From Terriglobia bacterium (GTDB taxonomy: Bacteria; Acidobacteriota; Terriglobia; Bryobacterales; Bryobacteraceae), in assembly GCA_025350105.1 (NCBI GenBank), contig JANXYJ010000161.1:1-62096 (forward strand): a stretch of 62,096 nucleotides of DNA, in the 5' to 3' direction. The notes under the pieces were generated by a model that was given only the letters and a program-made list of their open reading frames with translations, had not been told where the DNA came from and ran no database searches. The position numbers and the translations under genes were made by a program. Within the stretch, counting starts at the first letter, position 1, and each line of letters opens with the position of its first letter. Shown piece by piece: positions 17,145 through 26,792 of the stretch.

Positions 17145-17930
17145 ATGACCGCAAACTCGTGGCGCGTATTGGGTTCCTCCGTCCGGGGCAGTTCCCATGT
17201 AAAACGTCAGGTAGAGTGCCAGGATGCGCACGTAGTTCAAATGATCGACGACGCCCGTTTCGTGATCGCGGTGGCCGACGGAGCGGGCTCGGCCAAGCGC
17301 GCCGCCGAAGGTGCCAGCGCAGCTTCGGCAGCAGCAGCAGAGCACATTCAGTACCATCAAGCGAACGCAAAAACGCAAGCCGAGTGCGAGGATTTGCTGC
17401 GCTCCAGCATCGTTGCGGCGCGGACCAAACTGGAAACACTGGCAGCGGAAACCGGATCACCACTGGCGGATTTCGGAACTACACTCCTGGTCTGCTGCGC
17501 AGATACACAGTCAAATTGGCTGGGAGTTGCCTCCATTGGCGACGGTGCCATCGTACTGCGGCAACATGATGGCACGCTCGATCTGATTCAGCCTACCCGG
17601 CAGAGCGAGTATCTGAATGAAACGGACTTCGTGACTTCGCTGCGTGGATTAGAGCACATTCTGCTTGACGTCCGCCCGCTAGAACAGGTGAACGCCATTG
17701 CTGTGTTCACCGATGGCGTCGAGTGGGCGGCGATCAAGTTTAAGGAACGCACTCCGCACGCGGCGTTCTTTCAACCGCTGTTCAGCCATGTTGCGAATCA
17801 GGCAGTTACCGCGGCGGATCTGGATGAGTTTTTGGGTTCTGAACGATTCTGTCAACAAACCGATGACGATAAAACGCTGGTGATCGCTGTAAGAGGTGAC
17901 GCGGTAAAACATGACGCGATGAGCATATGA
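17145..17930 (+). CDS. PP2C-family serine/threonine protein phosphatase of the TerY-P triad
   Basis: A 261-residue protein. The metal-binding aspartates lie in CQDAHVVQ and VIAVADGAGSAKRA; a GDGAIVLRQ strand and TDGVEWAA follow, as in PP2C_2 proteins. It presumably removes phosphate groups placed by the kinase that follows. Its start lies 7 bp after the vWA stop, and its stop overlaps the kinase start as ATGA, so the three are one tightly coupled operon. Cytoplasmic. Confidence 0.88.
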   Translation: MTANSWRVLGSSVRGSSHVKRQVECQDAHVVQMIDDARFVIAVADGAGSAKRAAEGASAASAAAAEHIQYHQANAKTQAECEDLLRSSIVAARTKLETLAAETGSPLADFGTTLLVCCADTQSNWLGVASIGDGAIVLRQHDGTLDLIQPTRQSEYLNETDFVTSLRGLEHILLDVRPLEQVNAIAVFTDGVEWAAIKFKERTPHAAFFQPLFSHVANQAVTAADLDEFLGSERFCQQTDDDKTLVIAVRGDAVKHDAMSI

Positions 17931-20032
17931 ATTACATAGACCAGAGCGGTCAACCGATTGGGCTGGGCGCGCGCCTGGGTTCCGGTGGTGAAGCGGATGT
18001 CTTCGCCGTAAACGGGCAACCCGATGTGGTGGCAAAGATTTACAAGGCGGACAAGATCGTCAAGACGTCCGCGCAAGGCGATCGGACCAGGAATGACGAG
18101 CGCACCGCAAAATTACGTGCGATGGTGGCCAACCCGCCGGCCGACCCAACTGCCGCTAGCGGCCATGTCTCGATCTGTTGGCCGCAATCAATGATTTTCG
18201 AAGGGCCCAGTTGCGTTGGTTTCCTGATGCATCTGGTGGATTTCAAGACCGCCGTCCCACTGCTGCGCCTCTACAATCCGCTGGACCGGCAACAGGTGAC
18301 CACCAGTTTCACCTGGCAATATCTTTTACGGACCGCCGTGAACATCGCAAGCGCGGTGGATTCCATTCATTCGCATGGCTACGTGATTGGCGATGTGAAC
18401 GAAAGCAACATTCTGGCCACCAATCAAGCGCTGGTGACGCTGGTGGATTGCGACTCCATGCAGGTCTACGATCCAATCGCCAAACGCCATTATCGCTGCC
18501 CTGTCGGCAAAGCTGAGTTCACGCCGCCGGAGTTGCAAGGCCTGAATTTCGGCACCGTCGATCGGACCACCGAACACGACAACTTCGGATTGGGGATTCT
18601 TATTTTCATGCTGCTGATGGAGGGCATCCACCCTTTCGTCAACGGCGTTTGGACCGGTGACGGCGACCCTCCGTCGATCGAAGACCGCATACGGCTCGGC
18701 TATTCACCCTACGCCGGATCGCTGCAAATGAAGCCGATGCCAGCGGCGCCGCCTTTCAGCATTCTGCCGATCGAAGCTCGTTTATTGATCGAGCGCTGTT
18801 TTAAGGACGGCCATACGGACCCGTCGGCCAGACCGAAGCCCGGAGAATGGCTTAGTTGCCTGCGCACCATGGAAACGTCACTGCGCACTTGTGACCAAAG
18901 CCGCTTCCACGTTTATAGCGCGCATCTTACCAGTTGCCCCTGGTGCGAACGAACGCAATTGTTGGGACGGGATCCCTTCCCTGCTGTGGCTGCAGCGGTA
19001 CCGGTGCCCAAGCCGGCTGTCGTGCCTGTCAATAACGCTCCGCAAGCGCCGCTCCGTGCTACGGCATTTCAATCGGCGCCATCGGTCAAGCTTTCGTCGA
19101 ATCTGGCCACGCCTGTGCCCAAAGCGTCGTATCCGAAAAAGATGGCGGTGGGAATGGGCGCCGCAGTCGCGGGCTTGGCTGCCCTCGCGTTTGGTTGGCA
19201 CAGCTTCAACGCTATCAGTAGCGTAAAGGATCCGGTGGAAACATTACAGCCGGCCACTGCGATGACAACCCAGCCCGAGGGGTCCAAAACCAAGTCCGGC
19301 GCCCCCACAAGGGTCGGCGATTCCACGACCACGGCCAGTGGCATAAGGATCGAACCCATTGTGCTGGCGCGCGGCGTGGATGCGAATCGCAATCCGGTCA
19401 GCCCGGCAAGTACATTTTCTGAGTGGGATTTCCTGGGTCACCGGCTGACCGTTTATGCCCGTTACCAGAACCCGGTCAAAAGGCCGTCGACGTTTTTGGT
19501 GCGCTGGCACATTGGTGGTCAGACCGTAAATGCCGGGCCCTATGATCTTCCGCAAGGCAGCGATGCCATCACGCTGGATTATCCGGGAAAAATCTCCGTA
19601 GGACAGCATTCCGTGGAGATTCTGGCGAACGGTGCACCAGCGCAAAGAGCCAGCTTCGTGGTGACTGCGGAGGTGCCCACGAATACTGTGGCGCCGCAGA
19701 ACATGGCCTCCGCGCCGGAAACCATCACCACTCCGCTAGCCGCAGCGGCGCCATCCTCAGTACCGGCCATACCAGCCAACGTGGCAACCCACTCCTATCC
19801 GGCCAAACACAAGCATAAGGTTGGGGGCTGCAGTGGCACGCTGACGCTGACGGCGGACTCCATTTCTTTCAGTGGTGGCGAGCACGCCTTCACATCCGCC
19901 CGCAATGACGTCACGGCCGATCACGATGGTATTGCCGATCGTGCTGACAAAAAGTGGCGTTTCGCGATTCAGGGAATGGACGTCACCCGGCTCATATTTT
20001 TGTGGAAAGAGCGCGGAGCAGTTACTTATTAG
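17927..20032 (+). CDS. Protein kinase of the TerY-P triad with membrane anchor and unusual C-terminal domain
   Basis: A 701-residue protein. The kinase domain spans about 8-320: glycine loop GARLGSGGEADVF (14-26), Lys at 37 (VVAKIYK), catalytic loop IGDVNESNIL (Asp156, Asn161) and DCD at 174-176 in place of DFG. After it comes CPWCERTQLLGRDPF (about 337-351), a motif I associate with COG4248 kinases. A membrane helix at about 405-425 follows, then a beta-rich extracytoplasmic part (about 470-700). In place of the helix-hairpin-helix of other family members it carries this outward domain, so the kinase may sense the envelope. It is the last gene of the triad. Confidence 0.85.
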   Translation: MNYIDQSGQPIGLGARLGSGGEADVFAVNGQPDVVAKIYKADKIVKTSAQGDRTRNDERTAKLRAMVANPPADPTAASGHVSICWPQSMIFEGPSCVGFLMHLVDFKTAVPLLRLYNPLDRQQVTTSFTWQYLLRTAVNIASAVDSIHSHGYVIGDVNESNILATNQALVTLVDCDSMQVYDPIAKRHYRCPVGKAEFTPPELQGLNFGTVDRTTEHDNFGLGILIFMLLMEGIHPFVNGVWTGDGDPPSIEDRIRLGYSPYAGSLQMKPMPAAPPFSILPIEARLLIERCFKDGHTDPSARPKPGEWLSCLRTMETSLRTCDQSRFHVYSAHLTSCPWCERTQLLGRDPFPAVAAAVPVPKPAVVPVNNAPQAPLRATAFQSAPSVKLSSNLATPVPKASYPKKMAVGMGAAVAGLAALAFGWHSFNAISSVKDPVETLQPATAMTTQPEGSKTKSGAPTRVGDSTTTASGIRIEPIVLARGVDANRNPVSPASTFSEWDFLGHRLTVYARYQNPVKRPSTFLVRWHIGGQTVNAGPYDLPQGSDAITLDYPGKISVGQHSVEILANGAPAQRASFVVTAEVPTNTVAPQNMASAPETITTPLAAAAPSSVPAIPANVATHSYPAKHKHKVGGCSGTLTLTADSISFSGGEHAFTSARNDVTADHDGIADRADKKWRFAIQGMDVTRLIFLWKERGAVTY

Positions 20033-20042
20033 TGGTTACGTA

Positions 20043-21398
20043 CTAAGGGGCCGACTCAGGTGGCCCGCGCCGCCGGTTCCGCAAAAAGCTTTCGACGAAC
20101 CAGAACACGGCGGCCATCGCTACCATCGCCATCAACCAGCGGGCGGCCGTTGCCAGGAACGCAGCCGTCATTGTAGGCCAACTCAGGTGAAATTGCGCTA
20201 ACTGGCTTCCCCGCTCCGCGAGCCAATGCCAACCGGTGTGAGCGATCAAGGCGGAGAGAATGATGCTGCCGATGCGCTCCGCGACCATAAAGCGAAAGAG
20301 CAGATCCAGCAGCGGGACGCAGACCGCCAGCACCAACAATTGGCCCAACTCCACGCCGATGTTGAAGGAGAGCAGTGACGTCAACAGATGCGAGCCGGCA
20401 AATTGCAGCGTCTGCCGCAAGGCAAAGGAAAATCCAAAGCCATGGACCAGTCCAAAGGCAAACGCCACCATCCACCTGTGCCCGGAAGTCATTCTACTTT
20501 CGCTTGCCCGCACAATATTTTCCAGCGCCATGTAAACGATGGAGGCCGCGATCAGGGTTTCGATCAACGGCGGAAACCACAACGCCTCCGGCGCCAAATC
20601 GTAGGCCGAGGCAATCAGCGTAATGGAATGCGCCACCGTGAACGCGGAGATGATAGCAATAAGCGGGCGCAAACGGCGGAATGGAATCACTAGACACAGC
20701 AGAAACAACAGGTGATCGGTGCCATCCAGGATGTGGCGGAAACCAAGTTCGATAAAACGCGACGCGGCTTGCCACCAGCCCGGGTCAAGGTGAAGTAAGC
20801 CGGGATTCCCAGTAAACTCAAACGCCCGAACAGGGCCGTCTGGCATCACAAAGCGCAACGCCGTAACCACGCGGATGCCTAACCGCGCCAGCCCCGATCG
20901 CAATGAGAAATGCGCCTGTGCGGAGGCAATCGCATAATCAAACTCAATGTCCAAGAGAGTCTGGTTCCACACGACATTGGTCTCTGGAGACAGTCTGGCT
21001 CCGCGGATGTGCGCCAAAGCTGCATCATATTCACCGAATGAACGGTCCGATTCCAAGGAGAGTTGCGTGTGCACCACTTGCGGTTTGGCCAGGACGGCAT
21101 CCTCTTCGTATAGAGTGAGGGCATCGGAAATCCACAAAGTTGCGGCGTCGTGCAGCAAGGGCTGGGTGCGGTCGAAATCCAAGTAGCCATTACGCTGCGG
21201 AAATTCGATGTCGCGCATGGCTTGCAACGGCACACGGACCAAGGCGTGCAAATGCTGGCCTTCCGGCTTCAGGAAAATCTGCACAGTGACATCGTTGGGG
21301 ATTTCATGCGCCTGAAGGCTAACCGTCAAAACGGCCCAGAATAACGCGAGGAACGATCCGGCACTTTTGAACCCGGTACTTTTAAACAAGGAAGACAT
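20043..21398 (-). CDS. HupE/UreJ-like membrane protein with an exported N-terminal domain
   Basis: A 451-residue protein. Signal peptide (to about residue 30, SLQAHEIP), a soluble beta-rich domain to about 220, then seven or so helices beginning with RHILDGTDHLLFLLCLVIPF, which contains the GTDHLLF motif of HupE/UreJ_2 proteins. A second conserved histidine set lies in FGLVHGFGFSFAL. Relatives are linked to nickel or metal delivery to hydrogenase or urease, but no such enzyme is nearby, so the metal role is uncertain. The N-terminus contains the repeat FKSTGFKSAG from a 15-bp DNA duplication. Convergent with the TerY-P kinase, 10 bp apart. Confidence 0.85.
   Translation of the reverse strand: MSSLFKSTGFKSAGSFLALFWAVLTVSLQAHEIPNDVTVQIFLKPEGQHLHALVRVPLQAMRDIEFPQRNGYLDFDRTQPLLHDAATLWISDALTLYEEDAVLAKPQVVHTQLSLESDRSFGEYDAALAHIRGARLSPETNVVWNQTLLDIEFDYAIASAQAHFSLRSGLARLGIRVVTALRFVMPDGPVRAFEFTGNPGLLHLDPGWWQAASRFIELGFRHILDGTDHLLFLLCLVIPFRRLRPLIAIISAFTVAHSITLIASAYDLAPEALWFPPLIETLIAASIVYMALENIVRASESRMTSGHRWMVAFAFGLVHGFGFSFALRQTLQFAGSHLLTSLLSFNIGVELGQLLVLAVCVPLLDLLFRFMVAERIGSIILSALIAHTGWHWLAERGSQLAQFHLSWPTMTAAFLATAARWLMAMVAMAAVFWFVESFLRNRRRGPPESAP
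21358..21387. repeat. 15-bp tandem duplication within the HupE-like gene start
   Basis: CCGGCACTTTTGAAC (21358-21372) and CCGGTACTTTTAAAC (21373-21387) differ at two positions. In the minus-strand protein they encode FKSTG-FKSAG in the n-region of the signal peptide. Confidence 0.8.
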
Positions 21399-21447
21399 TG
21401 GCCTGATAACCCCGCTAGCTTAACCCATTTTGATGAGCCCTGCGCCC

Positions 21448-21477
21448 GACGAATGCAAAGATGACGAATGCAAAGGA
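21448..21477. repeat. 15-bp tandem duplication in the divergent gap
   Basis: GACGAATGCAAAGAT (21448-21462) and GACGAATGCAAAGGA (21463-21477); the first 13 bases are identical. It lies between the starts of the divergent HupE-like and ferredoxin genes, where both promoters must be. Confidence 0.85.
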
Positions 21478-21510
21478 GAGCGGCGCGAATCGGGCTAAGA
21501 TTGAGTTGAG

Positions 21511-22011
21511 ATGAACCAACCCTCCCCTTTATTAGTCCAAACGGCGCTAACCCAAGCGTCGCCAACCCAAGCCGCAGCACAAGAAGGCAAAAAAACGATC
21601 CAGCAGGTAGCGCAGTCCTATGGCATCGGCATTTTGAACCGCCACCTGTTCCTTTGTTCAGAACAGAGCAAACCGAAGTGCGCCCCGGCGGAAGAAACCA
21701 CCCGATCCTGGGACTATCTGAAGAAACGGCTGGTAGAAGAAGGACTGGTGCCGACAGACAAGGCGCCAAAACCGCCCAATTGCGTCTACCGTAGTAAGGC
21801 CAATTGTCTACGTATTTGCGAACAAGGACCCATCGCCGTGGTATATCCAGAAGGCGTTTGGTATCACTCGGTTACACCGGAAGTTGTGGAGCGGATCATC
21901 CAGGAACATCTGAAGGGTGGAAATCCTGTGGAGGATTTCGTGATCACCACCGATCGTCTAGGGCTGGCGACGGCTCCCGATTCACCTAGCGCGGTCTTAA
22001 GAAACCCTTAG
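21511..22011 (+). CDS. Thioredoxin-fold [2Fe-2S] ferredoxin
   Basis: A 166-residue protein. A low-complexity Gln/Ala/Pro N-terminus (1-25) precedes the domain. Cysteines at about 49 (LFLCSEQ) and 57 (KPKCAP), then 99 and 103 ([11 protein letters not shown]), give the C-x7-C ... C-x3-C pattern of thioredoxin-like [2Fe-2S] ferredoxins. [10 protein letters not shown] and the VERIIQEHL helix also match the family. It probably carries single electrons in the cytoplasm; its partner is not evident. It starts just upstream of the large TPR protein gene. Residues 13-22 derive from a 15-bp duplication. Confidence 0.88.
   Translation: MNQPSPLLVQTALTQASPTQAAAQEGKKTIQQVAQSYGIGILNRHLFLCSEQSKPKCAPAEETTRSWDYLKKRLVEEGLVPTDKAPKPPNCVYRSKANCLRICEQGPIAVVYPEGVWYHSVTPEVVERIIQEHLKGGNPVEDFVITTDRLGLATAPDSPSAVLRNP
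21547..21576. repeat. 15-bp tandem duplication in the ferredoxin N-terminus
   Basis: CTAACCCAAGCGTCG (21547-21561) followed by CCAACCCAAGCCGCA (21562-21576), encoding [10 protein letters not shown] ahead of the folded domain. Confidence 0.75.
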
Positions 22012-22071
22012 TCGCAACCAAAACAAAATGGGCTAAAGCCCCTAGCATCTGCCGCCGATGTACCAGAAGGG

Positions 22072-25000
22072 ATGTTGAATCTCTTTCGTAAGTTCGGTAA
22101 GGGCGCCAAACTGGCAAAGTTGGCGATCCCCAATGTCAAAGAGATTCATCGCGGCCGCGGCCTGAATGAAGAAGAGGCATGGCGCAATCTCGAAGGCGGT
22201 CAAGTCGATGAAGCCGAGAAATGCTTCGCGGCGGCTCTCGAGGAGAAGATCAACCCCGGCAAACGCCTGGAATTGACTTTGGGCCTGGCTGAAGCGCAGC
22301 GCCGCCAAGCCAAATTGGACGAGGCAGAAGTATCGGCGCGAACGGCGTTGATCCTGGCCAATGAGACCAAGAACCACGGCGCGCGCCTGGACGCCATGGA
22401 TATCCAGGTGGATCTGTGCTTGGATCGAGGAGATTTGGGAGGGGCCCTGGCGCTGGCCGATGAGATCGTCCACATTGAGGACGGGCGCACCAAGCCAGAT
22501 CCGATCCGCCAGGTGAAACACGTTCACAAACTTGCGTGCGTGCTGGTGCGGAATGAACAAGGCGAACTGGCGCTGGCGGCCTATGCGCGGGCAGCCAAGC
22601 AAGCCGACCACACGCATGGGCCTAATGATCTGATTACGGCGGACATCCTGAGTGGTTGGGGCGCCTTATTGCGGTTGGCTGGGCGTCATCCGGAATCCCA
22701 ACAACATTTACGCCGGGCGATGCAGATTCACCGCGAAGCGCGCGGGGCGGATTCGCGGGAGCTCACCGCCGATATTTCTGAACTGGCCGCCTCTCTGGAG
22801 GAATCCGGCGACGTCCAGGCGGCGATGAACGAGTATGAAAAAGCGCTGTCCCTGCGTGAACGCCAACTAGGGGCCGACCCACACGAAACCGCCTTATTGA
22901 AAGTCCGTCTGGGCGCGCTTTACTTACAAGAGGGGCGTAGTTCCACAGCACGTGAACTATTGATCCATGCCATCCGGGTTTTGGAAAAAGGCGCCGACGA
23001 CCATTACATTCTGGCTATGAAGGTTCTGGCCTACGCCGAGGAATTCACAGGCCGCAGCGAGGAAGCCAAGAAGCTACGGGACAAGGCGGATAAAGTTATC
23101 GAACGCCGGGAACGGGCGGCCCGCGGTGAGCCCGAGCTTTCAGCCCGTGAAGCCTTGGTGGAAGCGGCGGCGCTAACCCCCAAGAGCGATCTTTCGCCGA
23201 TCTATCTTCCCAGCTCGAAACTGCCGCCTGGCATTCCAATGCCGCCGGCGGTTTACCCGCAGCAGGGGACCCCGGCACCGCCCTTTGCGTCAGGACCGGC
23301 AGCCCTGCAGTCTGCCTTGCACCAGGAGCAGTCGCACACGTTGCCGCCGAGATTAGCAGGCGCCGCGAATTTGGCAGGGCCGGGGCAAACCATCGTCCTA
23401 GTGATGTCTGACAGGGGGCCGGCCACCGATGCGGGCAGTGGTGCGGTTGATTTCTCTCACTTCTATTTACAGGAGGGCGTGCAAAAAGGAATCGAGCGGG
23501 GCCAGGAAGCGGCCGCGATGCTGCGAGCCATTCCCACACCCGGGCTCACACCTGGGCCCTCATCTACGCCCGCACTTGGGCCTGCACACCGCCCGGCGAG
23601 GATGCTGGCCTCGCAGGAGGTCCACGATCACAATGGATCGGCGGCCGAAGTTCCGGCCGGCGGGAGTGTGATTACCGCCCAGTTGGATCCATCCGAACCA
23701 CAAATGAGGGCGTTAGATCCGGCATCGCAACCGATGCTGGATGCGGTGGCACCGCAAGTTTCAAGCAAGCTGGCGGCACTTTCACGGAGCACCGAAAGCG
23801 CGCCGCCAGGCGAGCCAGGTGCGCAGAATCGTATGGCGGAGGCGCCGGCAGAGGTGCCACCCGTGACGGCACCCGGCAGCGATTTGGCAGCGCTAGACCG
23901 GGTGACTTCGGCATCTTCAGCAAGACCGCCCGTCGAAACCCAGACCGAAAGACCGCGGCGGACCGCACCGCAAATCCCGCCGCCTCCGTTTGCCGGATTT
24001 CTGAAGCAGACGCCGTCGGCGGGGAAACCTGGCCCGTTCGGGCAACCATCGGTTGAGGCGGCAGCACTGGAGTTTGCGCCGTCGCCAATTACCTGGCAAT
24101 CGCTTACGTTGGGGCCGGTGGTTGGTCCGCCACTGATGCCTACGTTGGAGGGGCCGATTTGGCGCGATTACAAGTTTCCCGATTGCAGGTTTAATGATCT
24201 GCCGGACTCCGGGGCTCAGCGAGGGAAGGGCTCATCGCCAGATAGACTTGAAGTTTTATGCGAGCAATTGGGTCTGGCCCGGGCAGGCACAGGTCTTGCT
24301 GTGGCAGGTCTTAACGACTTGCGGCTGCGGGAGGATTTTTCGGGTCCCCACTTGCCGGTTTGCAGTGTGGTTCCCTTCGCGATTACGGAGAGTTTCTCGG
24401 GCGCAAGCGCATTTGAACCGGCAATCGAAAACCTGGTGGCATTCGATGTTGAGAGCGCGGAACTCTGTTTCCCGAAACTGCGGGAAACGGTGGCCAATTC
24501 CGCGCTGGTTGTGGCCGATCAAGCGCCGCCGGCCGAGATCCAAGCCCGAATCGAATTATTGGGAAAGCAAATGGAACAGCAAGGGGCAGCGCGGATTCCG
24601 CTGGCGCTACGATATACGGGCGCGTTTGCCCAGTTCTCTGAGACCAAGCAAATTAAGCCGCCGGTGAGGGGAGAACAGGCGCGACAGGAAATCCTGCCCG
24701 CACAACCTGTGAACCCACTCGATTTAGAAAAGTTGTTGGCGGCAAGCGTGGGGCCTGGACCATTTGCGACGCGACGGGGCAGCGAAGACGCAGCACCGAT
24801 TGGCGCCTCATCGATGACTCTGGCGACGGCTTCGGCGACGATGGCCTCGGTGATGAGCGCTCTCTTGCTCGCGCAGCCCAAAGCCGTTTTCAACTTGGCG
24901 CATCATCCGCTGGAATCCGCGATTCCCTTGCGTTTGGCGGAGGCAATGGGAAGCTCGCAAATCACGGGTTCCGCTACGCAGATCACCGGCGAGATACTGC

Positions 25001-26088
25001 GGGCAGCGATGCCACCGGTTCTCCTAAGATGGCAGACAGGTACGAGCCGGAATCTGGCTTCAGATGAATTGCTGGAATTGGCAGATCTGGAATGGGCAGG
25101 ACCCGTGACATTCCCCGCCTTGTTGAAGACGGGTGCCGCGATGGGAACCGAATTGCCCGTACGAGCCGGGGCGGCATTGTCCGCGGTGCCATATTCTCTA
25201 AAGCTGGCAACGGCATCGTTGGCCGATGCGGATCACAAACCGGTCCGCCCGGCGGCCGCGCTGTCGCCCTTGCCGGGCACAAGCTTGTTGCCTTTGCCCG
25301 CAGCGACATCACGCAAGCCAGTCTCGAGTGGCATGCATAGTGATTTTAGAACGGTGGAACAGAGTGCAGGATGGCCCGCTGCATCCCGACCCGTCTTGTT
25401 ACTAGCTGGATGTGCCGCTGACAACCCGGCCCTAGAACCCGCTGCTGCCGAGAAGTTACCGATTCCTGTCGCCATAAAAGCACTCGCTCCGCCAACGCCG
25501 GCAATAACGGCGACAATTGCCAAGGCCCGTCCAGCAGAGACGGTGGCCTATCCGGCTCTCAGCGCATTTGGCTTGCAGAAAGAACGCGCGTTCTCTCCGC
25601 AGGCCTTGAATCCGCCGCTGGGGTCGCCGATGGCGATGCGCGTATTGGTTCCCGTCAGAAGTACCTGCAACGGGATGCCGTCACTTGTCGTGACAGGCCT
25701 AATCTCGGGTTTGCCGGCCCAACCAGCACTTCCAGAAATCGACTCGAGCATCTGGCCAGGTGCCGTAACGCTGCAAATCGGCGGCAGACTTGCGCTGAAC
25801 GCATTTCGTGCTTTGTCAAGTGAACCAGCCGGCATCCGCACAACCGAAATCCGGCCGATGTTGCCCCGCTCGCGAGACACCAGAGTCCGTTTTCTGCGGC
25901 CGTGGGATCAAAAGATTAGCATGGATGATTTTCTGCCAGCCGGAAGCGCGCAGACAGTCGCTACCGAACAGCCTGGAAACACGGAAGCCGCGCAGGCTCC
26001 TGCGGCTGACCCGTCGGAGCTGCCCAGCTTCGGCGGCGGCCCGGAACTGCCCGGTATGGGCGTCCCCGATCTGGATGACCTTATCTAA
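22072..26088 (+). CDS. Very large TPR protein with a 1000-residue unrecognised C-terminal part
   Basis: A 1338-residue protein; AGAAGGG precedes the ATG directly. Residues about 30-340 are TPR-like helical pairs (for example DEAEKCFAAALEEKINPGKR, LDEAEVSARTALILANE, MNEYEKALSLRERQLGADP). The rest is Pro/Ala-rich, with many short hydrophobic strands and no recognisable domain; it ends ELPGMGVPDLDDLI. No signal peptide. The N-terminus, MLNLFRKFGKGAKLAKLAI, is basic and amphipathic and could bind a membrane. It sits 60 bp after the ferredoxin in the same direction. TPRs imply protein partners; the long tail may be a scaffold or secreted, but the sequence does not settle this. Confidence 0.85.
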   Translation: MLNLFRKFGKGAKLAKLAIPNVKEIHRGRGLNEEEAWRNLEGGQVDEAEKCFAAALEEKINPGKRLELTLGLAEAQRRQAKLDEAEVSARTALILANETKNHGARLDAMDIQVDLCLDRGDLGGALALADEIVHIEDGRTKPDPIRQVKHVHKLACVLVRNEQGELALAAYARAAKQADHTHGPNDLITADILSGWGALLRLAGRHPESQQHLRRAMQIHREARGADSRELTADISELAASLEESGDVQAAMNEYEKALSLRERQLGADPHETALLKVRLGALYLQEGRSSTARELLIHAIRVLEKGADDHYILAMKVLAYAEEFTGRSEEAKKLRDKADKVIERRERAARGEPELSAREALVEAAALTPKSDLSPIYLPSSKLPPGIPMPPAVYPQQGTPAPPFASGPAALQSALHQEQSHTLPPRLAGAANLAGPGQTIVLVMSDRGPATDAGSGAVDFSHFYLQEGVQKGIERGQEAAAMLRAIPTPGLTPGPSSTPALGPAHRPARMLASQEVHDHNGSAAEVPAGGSVITAQLDPSEPQMRALDPASQPMLDAVAPQVSSKLAALSRSTESAPPGEPGAQNRMAEAPAEVPPVTAPGSDLAALDRVTSASSARPPVETQTERPRRTAPQIPPPPFAGFLKQTPSAGKPGPFGQPSVEAAALEFAPSPITWQSLTLGPVVGPPLMPTLEGPIWRDYKFPDCRFNDLPDSGAQRGKGSSPDRLEVLCEQLGLARAGTGLAVAGLNDLRLREDFSGPHLPVCSVVPFAITESFSGASAFEPAIENLVAFDVESAELCFPKLRETVANSALVVADQAPPAEIQARIELLGKQMEQQGAARIPLALRYTGAFAQFSETKQIKPPVRGEQARQEILPAQPVNPLDLEKLLAASVGPGPFATRRGSEDAAPIGASSMTLATASATMASVMSALLLAQPKAVFNLAHHPLESAIPLRLAEAMGSSQITGSATQITGEILRAAMPPVLLRWQTGTSRNLASDELLELADLEWAGPVTFPALLKTGAAMGTELPVRAGAALSAVPYSLKLATASLADADHKPVRPAAALSPLPGTSLLPLPAATSRKPVSSGMHSDFRTVEQSAGWPAASRPVLLLAGCAADNPALEPAAAEKLPIPVAIKALAPPTPAITATIAKARPAETVAYPALSAFGLQKERAFSPQALNPPLGSPMAMRVLVPVRSTCNGMPSLVVTGLISGLPAQPALPEIDSSIWPGAVTLQIGGRLALNAFRALSSEPAGIRTTEIRPMLPRSRDTRVRFLRPWDQKISMDDFLPAGSAQTVATEQPGNTEAAQAPAADPSELPSFGGGPELPGMGVPDLDDLI

Positions 26089-26276
26089 AATAACTGCCGC
26101 TGCGCGAAATCACCCACAGAGTTTGCGGTACCTCGCCGCGATAATACCCACTTAGACTCGAATCACCCGCCTACCCCCGGATATTGCTGGTAACTCACGT
26201 GCATTTGTCCTGCCGCTGGCCGTCTGTTTTTCAGGAGCGGCTAACGGGAGCTTTCTAGTGAGGAGATCGCGTTTAC

Positions 26277-26780
26277 ATGAACGAGTTTTATAGCGCCGTG
26301 GAGTCTTTGCGCTTCAGTACTTGGATTCGGGAGTCGGGCTCGATTTGGTCTTACCCAATTGTCCTTACCCTGCACACTATGGGTTTGGCCATCCTGGTGG
26401 GCTTCAATTGGGCAGTGGATTTAAGGCTGCTCGGCTTCGCGCCCAGTGTGCCGGTCGGGTCCATGAAAAACTTTTTTCCCCTGATGTGGTTTGGGTTTTG
26501 GATCAACTTAGTGTCCGGCGTCATTCTGTTGATGGCGGACGCGACGACAAAGATGACCAGTTGGGTTTTCGGGGTGAAGATGTTGTTCGTGATTTTGGGG
26601 ATGATCATCTTGCGCAAGATTCAGACCGGCGTGTTTCATCCGGAAAAGGAAGACCTGGTGCAGGACGGCAAACTTCTGGCAGGCCTTTCGTTGACATGTT
26701 GGGTACTGGCGACCACGGCCGGACGGCTGATGGCATACCTGGGGCCGCAAGTGGGATTGAGCGGACCACAAATCAAATAG
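26277..26780 (+). CDS. Four-helix membrane protein, DUF6644-like (first of a tandem pair)
   Basis: A 167-residue membrane protein with about four to five helices. A conserved His lies in the second segment (LTLHTMGLAILVG), followed by VDLRLLGF. TGAGGAGATC lies before the ATG. It resembles the DUF6644 group; function unknown. The His within a helix could be a heme or metal ligand (inference). The next gene is a paralogue with the same key segment (CETLHFIGLSLLIG, LDLRMLGF), so the two may form a heterodimer. Confidence 0.8.
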   Translation: MNEFYSAVESLRFSTWIRESGSIWSYPIVLTLHTMGLAILVGFNWAVDLRLLGFAPSVPVGSMKNFFPLMWFGFWINLVSGVILLMADATTKMTSWVFGVKMLFVILGMIILRKIQTGVFHPEKEDLVQDGKLLAGLSLTCWVLATTAGRLMAYLGPQVGLSGPQIK

Positions 26781-26792
26781 GAGACCACTGAA

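Noticed and set aside
22042-22617. Minus-strand open frame of 191 codons
   Set aside because: Antisense to the TPR block of the large plus-strand protein, which has a ribosome site and coherent helical repeats.
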